This document shows positions 5,918 to 11,406 of a DNA stretch of 11,406 nt, piece by piece (position 1 is the first letter of the stretch; every line of letters begins with the position of its first letter). Origin of the DNA: JANXSS01 sp043729515. GTDB taxonomy: Bacteria; Pseudomonadota; Gammaproteobacteria; Burkholderiales; Burkholderiaceae_D. A program made the position numbers and the translations under genes. Location of the stretch: the NCBI GenBank assembly GCA_043729515.1, contig JAYTLK010000114.1, positions 1 through 11,406 of the forward strand, in the 5' to 3' direction. Below the pieces are notes generated by a model that was not told the origin of the DNA, ran no database searches, and saw nothing but the letters and a program-made list of their open reading frames with translations.

Positions 5918-7204
5918 ATGAATCATCCCATTCGCGCCAGCCATGCCATCCACGCCGAAGGTCTCTCCAAACGCTACCTGTTGCCGCGCCGGCCGCAGGC
6001 ACGCAGCAGTTCGCTCGGTGAAGCATTGTCCGGATTGTTGCGCAGCACCGGACGCGCTCGCGATGTTGACCCGGCGCACCGGCACGGCGACCACGATGAA
6101 TTCTGGGCCCTGCGCGACGTGTCGTTTCGGATCGACGCCGGTGACCGCGTCGGCATCATCGGCCGCAACGGCGCCGGCAAGTCGACGCTCCTGAAAATCC
6201 TTAGCCGGATCACCGAGCCCACTGCCGGCCGCGTCACCATCCGTGGCCGGGTGGCAAGCCTGCTGGAAGTCGGCACCGGGTTTCATCCGGAGCTGTCGGG
6301 CCGCGAGAACGTGTATCTGAATGGCGCCATCCTTGGCATGCGGCGCGAGGAGATCCGCCGCAAGTTCGACGAGATCGTCGCCTTTGCCGAAGTCGAACAA
6401 TTCCTCGACATGCCGGTCAAGCGCTATTCCTCCGGCATGTACGTGCGCCTGGCATTCGCGGTGGCGGCCCACCTGGAGCCGGAGATCCTGATCGTCGATG
6501 AGGTGCTGGCAGTCGGCGACGCGGCCTTCCAGAAAAAATGCCTGGCCAGGATGACCACCGTTGGCCAAGCCGGCACGACCGTCCTGTTCGTCTCGCACAA
6601 CATCGCCGCCATCCAGCATCTGTGCCGTAGCGCCATGCTGTTCGAGCACGGCACGCTTGGCCAGTACGGCCCGGTCAATCAGGTCATGCACACCTATATC
6701 GAACAATCGGAGCAATTGGCGCTGACGCCGCTGGCGCAGCGTACCGACCGCAAGGGGAGTGGCGTGATGCGCTTCACCACGGCGACCATGCAGGACGAAC
6801 GCGGCGCAACGGTCGCGGTGGCGCGTTGCGGCCGCCTGTTGCGCCTGCTGTTCGGCTTCACCGCCATTCCTCAGCAAGCGCTCGACGACGTGGTGGTCAC
6901 GGTCACCATCGAAAACGAATTCGGCATTCGCGTGGCCGACCTGTCAAATGCATTGTCGAGCGCGCCGTTTGCCAACATGGCGGAGGAGCGCCGCCAGATC
7001 GTGCTGGATATCCCGCACTTGTCGTTGATGCCGGGGACATATCGCTTGAGCCTGCATTGCGCAGTCGACGGCGTGGTGGCGGACGCCATCGAGCAAGCCA
7101 TGGCGATCATGGTGGAGCCAGGGGATTTTTTCGGGACCGGACGGCTGCCCGTCGTCGGCAGCCAGAGCGCGGTGCTGTTGCCGCACGCATTCAAGGTGCA
7201 ATGA
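5918..7204 (+). CDS. ABC ATPase of polysaccharide exporter with C-terminal Wzt-type domain
   Basis: This 428-residue cytosolic ATPase powers the adjacent permease. The nucleotide-binding domain fills about 1-260: Walker A GRNGAGKST (82-90), a Q-loop region around LEVGTGFHPELSG (116-128), signature YSSGM (170-174), Walker B ILIVDEVLAVGD (190-201) and the H-loop SHN with His227. A Ser/Arg/His-rich insertion at about 25-60, before EFWALRDVSF, is usual in Wzt proteins. Residues about 280-428 form a separate, probably beta-sandwich domain with GVMRFTT, VVVTVTIENEFGIRVADL and LMPGTYRLSLHC. In long Wzt proteins such as that of E. coli O9a, this domain binds the modified end of the finished chain and makes export substrate-specific. 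That role here is inferred from architecture. The gene starts six bases after the permease stop and its TGA is one base before the next ATG, indicating coupled translation. Confidence 0.93.
   Translation: MNHPIRASHAIHAEGLSKRYLLPRRPQARSSSLGEALSGLLRSTGRARDVDPAHRHGDHDEFWALRDVSFRIDAGDRVGIIGRNGAGKSTLLKILSRITEPTAGRVTIRGRVASLLEVGTGFHPELSGRENVYLNGAILGMRREEIRRKFDEIVAFAEVEQFLDMPVKRYSSGMYVRLAFAVAAHLEPEILIVDEVLAVGDAAFQKKCLARMTTVGQAGTTVLFVSHNIAAIQHLCRSAMLFEHGTLGQYGPVNQVMHTYIEQSEQLALTPLAQRTDRKGSGVMRFTTATMQDERGATVAVARCGRLLRLLFGFTAIPQQALDDVVVTVTIENEFGIRVADLSNALSSAPFANMAEERRQIVLDIPHLSLMPGTYRLSLHCAVDGVVADAIEQAMAIMVEPGDFFGTGRLPVVGSQSAVLLPHAFKVQ
7193..7198 (+). promoter_or_regulatory. Ribosome binding site for the two-domain glycosyltransferase, inside the ATPase gene
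   Basis: AAGGTG lies seven bases before ATG 7206, within the last codons of the ATPase gene. It supports the long N-terminus over the internal Met codons at residues 9 and 47. Confidence 0.55.
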
Positions 7205-7205
7205 C

Positions 7206-9197
7206 ATGCAGCTGAACCTGCCCGGTACGATGGACGAGCCTGCTGCTGCGACTGGCCAGGGGGTTCTCGATGCGGTCGGCAAGCCGGTTGTCGATGCGCG
7301 GGGCGATGGACCGGGCAAGATCCATGGGAGCGCATCTGCACCGATGCCGCCGGCAGGGTGCGCCTCGCCGGCGGATGAACTGCTGCCGCTGGTCGATATT
7401 TCGATTCTCAGCTACCAGTCCGCAAAATGGATCGACGGCTTTGTCGATAGCCTGATCGCGCAACGGTATCCTGCCAGCCGCATCAACCTCTGTATTCGCG
7501 ACCACGCCTCGGTGGATGCATCGTTTTCGCTGTGGCAGAAAAATCTGCCGCGGCTGCGAGCAGCGTTTCGCTCGGTGCAGCTCTGCAGTAGCGAGAATCT
7601 GGGTTTCGGCGTCGGTCATAACCGCAACATCGCTGCCGGTGACTCGCCGTACGTGCTGGTGACGAATGTCGATCTGACCATCGAACCCGACGCACTGATG
7701 CGGGCAGTGACCGCTGCCGAAGCCGACACCGGGCAGGCGGCGAGCTGGGAATTCCGACAGAAGCCGTATGAGCATCCGAAGCACTATCATCCGGCGACGC
7801 TGGAGACGGCCTGGTCCTCCAGCGCCTGTGTCCTGTTTCGCCGCAGCGCGCTGCAGCGTGTCGGCGGCTATGACGAGCGTATTTTTTTGTATGGCGAGGA
7901 TGTCGAGCTGTCGTACCGGCTGCGTGATCATGGCTTTGTGCTGCGATACTGTCCGAAGGCGGTCTGCTGGCACTACAGCTATGACTCCCCCGGCCAGATC
8001 AAGCCGCAGCAGTTCTTCGGCGAGACCCTGGCCAATGTCTATCTGCGCATGCGCTATGGCTCGCCGCTGCACATCCTCGTCGGCCTGGCGATGTACGCAG
8101 GTCTGTGGGTTCGTGCGCCGGCATTGCCCCACAAGTGGGCTGCGCTGGCTGGCAATGGCATCAGCATCGTGCGCAACGCCGGCTATTTTCTGGGTAGCCG
8201 CAAACGCAGCAAGGCGCGTTTTCCGTTTCGCCGCTGGCAATACGAACACGCGCGCGCCGGTGTTTTTTACGAACATCCCGCAACGGCGGCAGTGCAGGAG
8301 GCGCCGCTGGTCAGCGTCGTCATGCGCACCCACCGCGGCCGCCTGCCCTGGTTGAGGGAAGCGACTGCGTCGATTCTGAATCAGACGTATCCGAACATCG
8401 AACTGGTCGTCATCGAGGACGGCAGCAACGAAGCGCAGGCACATGTGGAAGAAATCGCGGCCAACGGCGCTCTGGCATCGGTCGTCTATCGTGCCATTCC
8501 AAAGCGTGGTCGCTGCGATGCAGGCAATGCCGGACTAGCGTTGTGCACGGGCACGCTGATGGCTTTCCTGGACGACGACGATTTGTACTATGCGGATCAT
8601 CTGGAGATCATGGTCGGGGAATTGCAGATGCATCCCGAGTGCGGCGGGGTCTACGGTCTGTCGTACCAGGTACCGACCCGAGTATTGTCGCTCGAGCCAC
8701 TGCGATACACGGAAACCCGGTTCGACATGATCTACCGGCAGCCGTTTTCCCGTGCCATTCTTTGGCATCACAATTATTTGCCGATCCAGGCAGTCGTGTT
8801 CCGGCGCGCGCTCTATGACCGGCATGGCGGCTTCAACCCCGCGCTCGACAATCTGGAAGACTGGAACCTGTGGACCCGATATTCCCTGGAACAGGATTTC
8901 AAGATGGTCGACAAGCTGACCTCGCTGTACCGGGTGCCGGATGGCACCAGGACCTACGTCTCGCGCCAGAAATCGTTGAACGATCATTACGCGCTCGCGG
9001 CCGCGCAGCAGAAGGCAATGGTGGTGACCTTGAGCGTGGCCGACGTCATGGCATATCAACGCGAACTTTCCGCCAACATCAATGCCGTGGTAATTCCGTA
9101 TGTGCGGGTGCGTAATCTGATCGTGCGTAATCGCGCGCTCAATGCCTTTTACTATATCGCCGTGCGCCTGGTGAACCAGTTTCGTGGTCGGAGCTGA
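7206..9197 (+). CDS. Two-domain GT2 glycosyltransferase
   Basis: This 663-residue protein carries two family-2 glycosyltransferase (GT-A fold) units and probably adds two sugars, or one sugar repeatedly, to the exported glycan. Residues 1-60 are a low-complexity Gly/Ala/Pro-rich leader. Domain 1 (about 62-255) resembles WbbL-type rhamnosyltransferases: VDISILSYQS (63-72), IRDHASVD (97-104), NLGFGVGHNR (131-140), NVDL (154-157) in the DXD position, and FLYGEDVELSYRLR (227-240) with the likely catalytic acidic pair. A linker (about 256-366) includes a hydrophobic stretch at 286-300, possibly membrane-associated. Domain 2 (about 367-585) shows VSVVMRTHRG (369-378), VVIEDGSNE (401-409), AFLDDDDLYYADHLE (453-467) with a full DXD, and NLEDWNLWTRY (549-559). 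The start at 7206 has a ribosome site and is one base after the ATPase stop. No signal peptide is seen. The donor sugars cannot be read from sequence. Confidence 0.9.
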   Translation: MQLNLPGTMDEPAAATGQGVLDAVGKPVVDARGDGPGKIHGSASAPMPPAGCASPADELLPLVDISILSYQSAKWIDGFVDSLIAQRYPASRINLCIRDHASVDASFSLWQKNLPRLRAAFRSVQLCSSENLGFGVGHNRNIAAGDSPYVLVTNVDLTIEPDALMRAVTAAEADTGQAASWEFRQKPYEHPKHYHPATLETAWSSSACVLFRRSALQRVGGYDERIFLYGEDVELSYRLRDHGFVLRYCPKAVCWHYSYDSPGQIKPQQFFGETLANVYLRMRYGSPLHILVGLAMYAGLWVRAPALPHKWAALAGNGISIVRNAGYFLGSRKRSKARFPFRRWQYEHARAGVFYEHPATAAVQEAPLVSVVMRTHRGRLPWLREATASILNQTYPNIELVVIEDGSNEAQAHVEEIAANGALASVVYRAIPKRGRCDAGNAGLALCTGTLMAFLDDDDLYYADHLEIMVGELQMHPECGGVYGLSYQVPTRVLSLEPLRYTETRFDMIYRQPFSRAILWHHNYLPIQAVVFRRALYDRHGGFNPALDNLEDWNLWTRYSLEQDFKMVDKLTSLYRVPDGTRTYVSRQKSLNDHYALAAAQQKAMVVTLSVADVMAYQRELSANINAVVIPYVRVRNLIVRNRALNAFYYIAVRLVNQFRGRS

Positions 9198-9303
9198 CCT
9201 GTTGGCAAGTGTACTGACCAAATCCGTTCGGCCATCGCTGGTTCAGCAACTGTCCAGCCCGATGCTGCAGAATCCGTCCAGCGACGGTGCGTCAATTACC
9301 GGC
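9198..9303. other. Convergent intergenic region between two polysaccharide gene groups
   Basis: These 106 bases separate the stop of the two-domain glycosyltransferase (+) from the stop of the single-domain glycosyltransferase (-). CATCGCTGG (9233-9241) can pair with CCAG/CGATG (9254-9264, two-base bulge) around a 12-base loop. The overlapping TCGCTGG (9235-9241) can instead pair with CCAGCGA at 9278-9284. Neither has a T-run on either strand, so a bidirectional terminator is possible but not shown. Confidence 0.4.
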
Positions 9304-10419
9304 CTAGCGAATCTCGGGCATGCCATGGCGCAGCAGCAAGCGTAGCTTGTGCGGCATCCACTGAAACGGCGTAAAAAAAGCGGCTGCTGAAATCCGGCGT
9401 CCTGACTGGATCGCCTGTCGGTCGCGCACCAGGCGTCGTCGTTCGCGCCACAGCGAGATCGGCACATTCAGATAGATCGTCGTGAACAGGCCGGACGAGC
9501 ACTTGAGCGCGGCCAGGATCGCGCCTTCCACCATCAGCAGGACCAGATGCACCGGCAGCACCAGCTGCAGCAGCGGCGCCGGATAGCACAGCACCATTAC
9601 ATAGCATTTGTTGCGTTCACTGAGGATGCGGCGCCGGGACGTGGTCGACAACCGGTTGTCCAGCACCTTGCCACCACCGAGACTGGCGCCGACCCAATGC
9701 CGGAATCCCGATGCGCGGAGCGCCTCCACCGGATGACCATACAGGCGTGCGACGCAACAGAGATACATGTCTTCGGCCAGGCTGTCGAACCATTCGGGAA
9801 AGCCGCCGATGTCGTTCCAGAGCACGCGCGGCAGCCACAGGCAGGCGCCGATGATCATGCCGGCTTCCTGCGGTGTCGGGCGCAGGTCCGGTATCGGATT
9901 CAAGAATGGATCAAAGGTGCTGCCGATGTCGATCAGCGCGCCGTTGGCCGCGTCGTGTTGCGGCAGGCCGAGCACGGCCGGCCTGGCCAGTTCCCGCGCC
10001 CTGCGTGCCAGGGTACGGAGCGCATCCGGATACAGCGCAGCGTCATTGTTGAGCAGCAGGAGATAGTCGCCTGCTGCCGCAGCCACCATGCGGTTGTTGG
10101 CGATGCAGAAGCCGACATTCTCGGTGGCGGCGATCAGGCGAACCTGCGGATAATGGCGGCGGACATGCGCCGGCGAATCGTCGGTCGAGGCATCGTCGTG
10201 CACGATGATGTCGATCTTGATGGGCGGGGCGCGTGGATCGTCCGCCTCCGGCGTCAGGATCTGGGCCAGGACAGAGCGCAGGCAGTCGTCGATGACCGCC
10301 ATGCCGTTGTAGTTGGCGATGCAGACCGTGACGGTAATGCCTGCCGCTCCGCTGGCAGCATGGGTGGCAATTGTGCTGGCAGTTGCTGCGCCGATGTTGT
10401 CACCGGCATGCGTGTTCAT
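9304..10419 (-). CDS. GT2 glycosyltransferase, rhamnosyltransferase-like, membrane-associated
   Basis: The 371-residue protein has one N-terminal GT-A domain: VTVCIANYNGM (30-40), DIIVHDDASTDDS (70-82), TENVGFCIANNR (99-110), LLLLNNDAALYPDAL (120-134) with NND in the DXD position, GACLWLPR (191-198) and the acidic pair in LAEDMYL (214-220). This is the WbbL-like pattern of transferases that add rhamnose or similar sugars to lipid-linked chains. A C-terminal region (about 272-320) contains hydrophobic stretches (CYVMVLCYPAPLLQLVLPV, then HLVLLMVEGAILAAL), probably membrane-anchoring. The start is set at ATG 10419, which gives MNTHAGDNIG and lies ten bases after the epimerase stop. The frame stays open upstream to 10638 but would overlap the epimerase gene by about 200 bases with non-conserved sequence. 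It is co-directional with the epimerase, presumably one operon entering from the right edge. Confidence 0.9.
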   Translation of the reverse strand: MNTHAGDNIGAATASTIATHAASGAAGITVTVCIANYNGMAVIDDCLRSVLAQILTPEADDPRAPPIKIDIIVHDDASTDDSPAHVRRHYPQVRLIAATENVGFCIANNRMVAAAAGDYLLLLNNDAALYPDALRTLARRARELARPAVLGLPQHDAANGALIDIGSTFDPFLNPIPDLRPTPQEAGMIIGACLWLPRVLWNDIGGFPEWFDSLAEDMYLCCVARLYGHPVEALRASGFRHWVGASLGGGKVLDNRLSTTSRRRILSERNKCYVMVLCYPAPLLQLVLPVHLVLLMVEGAILAALKCSSGLFTTIYLNVPISLWRERRRLVRDRQAIQSGRRISAAAFFTPFQWMPHKLRLLLRHGMPEIR

Positions 10420-10429
10420 GCCGGCGCCG

Positions 10430-11406
10430 TCACGATTCGTCCCGCTGATTGTCTTGTTGCAGCCAGTCCCAGGTGCGGCGCACGCCCTCCGACACGCCGA
10501 CCCGAGGGCGCCAGTCCAGCGCCGCAGCAGCACGTCCGTTGTCGAGCACGACGGCGCGCACGTCGACGCTGCGCGCCGGCCGATAGTTTGTCTGCAGACG
10601 CCCGACCCCGAGCGCGCTGACGGTCTCCAGGATCGCATTGATCGAATGTCCCTGGCCGCTGCCGATGTTATAGGTGCCGTTGTCGGCCGGCAGGGCGATC
10701 GTCTTCAAGATCGCCGCCACCAGGTCATCGATGTAGAGATAATCGCGCACGCTCTCGCCATCGCCCCAGACCTCGACCGGCGCGCCATTCTGCAACTGCT
10801 GCAGGACGGTGCGCACCAGGCCGAAGCCATGGCGCAGGCTTTGCCCCGGACCGTAGCAGTTCGACGGCCGCAGGATCGTCACCGGATGCGCTTGGCTGCG
10901 AAACGCCTGGAGAAAGCTTTCCATGGCGACCTTGCCGGCGCCGTAGAACGACAGCGGCGCCAGTGGCGCATCTTCGGCCACGGGGGTGGTGGCCGGGTTG
11001 CCATACACGGTGCCGCCGGAAGAGAGAAAGATCAGATGCGTCTGTGGCCAATGGCGCAGTTGTTCCAGCAGGCGCGCGAGGGGGCCAAGGTTGTCGAGTT
11101 CGCGCGCCGGATTGCGGGCGCTGCTGCCGGGCGTCGATGCGCTTGCCAGGTGGATCACGGTCGCGCAGTCATGGCGGCGGGCCTCCAGTAGGGCCGGGTC
11201 GTCGAGACTGCCGGTGTGATGGCGCACGTCGGGTAATCCGCAAGGTGCGATTGCGCATCCGGCCGAGCCAGGTTCTGCTGGCGAGGCCGACAAAACCAGA
11301 GCGGCTGGAACGGGCAACGGCGGCGTGCGGCTCACGACATGTACCGGCCTGCCCATCAGCGCCAGCCGGCGCGACAAGGCGCTGCCGATGAAGCCACTAC
11401 CTCCCA
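10430..11406 (-). CDS. NAD-dependent sugar epimerase/dehydratase, 5'-truncated by the window edge
   Basis: This extended short-chain dehydrogenase is of the UDP-glucose 4-epimerase/dTDP-glucose dehydratase type and makes a nucleotide-sugar precursor in the cytosol. The frame is open to the window edge, giving 324 residues. The first are GGSGFIGSAL, the Gly-rich NAD-binding motif normally within ten residues of the start, so only a few residues are missing. Other landmarks are VIHLASAS (83-90), FLSSGGTVYG (126-135) with the catalytic Ser/Thr, YGAGK (154-158) as YxxxK, LRPSNCYGPGQ (178-188), SVRDYLYIDDLV (218-229) and GTYNIGSGQGHSI (243-255). A TTG at 11377 could pose as a start but would delete the NAD motif. 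Residues about 27-60 form a Pro/Ala-rich segment longer than usual after beta-strand 2. Substrate is not determinable; a UDP-hexose 4-epimerase is one guess. Confidence 0.9.
   Translation of the reverse strand, partial: GGSGFIGSALSRRLALMGRPVHVVSRTPPLPVPAALVLSASPAEPGSAGCAIAPCGLPDVRHHTGSLDDPALLEARRHDCATVIHLASASTPGSSARNPARELDNLGPLARLLEQLRHWPQTHLIFLSSGGTVYGNPATTPVAEDAPLAPLSFYGAGKVAMESFLQAFRSQAHPVTILRPSNCYGPGQSLRHGFGLVRTVLQQLQNGAPVEVWGDGESVRDYLYIDDLVAAILKTIALPADNGTYNIGSGQGHSINAILETVSALGVGRLQTNYRPARSVDVRAVVLDNGRAAAALDWRPRVGVSEGVRRTWDWLQQDNQRDES

Noticed and set aside
5069..6877. A 602-residue open frame on the - strand opposite the permease and ATPase genes
   Set aside because: Its translation is rich in Gln, Arg and His with no domain, and the + strand carries two unmistakable genes. 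It is a shadow of GC-rich codon use.
9233..9284. Bidirectional terminator between the convergent genes
   Set aside because: The stems are short, bulged and mutually exclusive, with no T-run on either strand. The pairing is recorded in the intergenic entry but not called a terminator.
10420..10638. N-terminal extension of the single-domain glycosyltransferase
   Set aside because: It would overlap the 3' end of the epimerase gene and has no conserved sequence; ATG 10419 fits the operon spacing.

Overview
This window looks like chromosomal DNA from a GC-rich betaproteobacterium, most likely of the order Burkholderiales. The call rests on the RecA sequence, on GC-ending codons in the left-hand genes, and on the order recA, DUF2889 gene, sucC, sucD. 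From memory, that order is common in Burkholderiales, usually with recX directly after recA. I cannot fix the genus. There are no tRNA or rRNA genes, no transposase, no CRISPR array and no obvious prophage gene.

Left part (1-3976), conserved housekeeping genes on the + strand. The 3' two-thirds of recA is followed by a gene-free stretch with two adjacent hairpins, the second a plausible terminator. Next come a promoter-like AT-rich patch, a DUF2889 gene, and sucC-sucD, the two subunits of succinyl-CoA synthetase. No recX-like reading frame lies between recA and the DUF2889 gene.

Middle part (3977-5056), a boundary zone. A PP2C-type Ser/Thr protein phosphatase stands alone, with no kinase in view. 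It is followed by a 183-base gap carrying a perfect TATAAT.

Right part (5057-11406), a surface-polysaccharide locus. Three tightly packed + strand genes encode an ABC-2 export permease (Wzm type), an ABC ATPase with a long C-terminal domain (Wzt type), and a 663-residue protein with two GT2 glycosyltransferase domains. They converge on two - strand genes that enter from the right edge: an NAD-dependent sugar epimerase/dehydratase, truncated by the window, and a membrane-associated GT2 glycosyltransferase. Together they suggest a glycan built in the cytoplasm on a lipid carrier, with the epimerase supplying a nucleotide sugar, the glycosyltransferases extending the chain, and Wzm/Wzt exporting it. 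The Wzt C-terminal domain may recognise the finished chain. No initiating transferase, Wzy polymerase or ligase is present, so the locus must continue outside the window.

Nearly everything fits known families. The points most worth a second look are the missing recX, the switch from core to polysaccharide genes after sucD, the kinase-less phosphatase, and the fused two-domain glycosyltransferase paired with a long Wzt.
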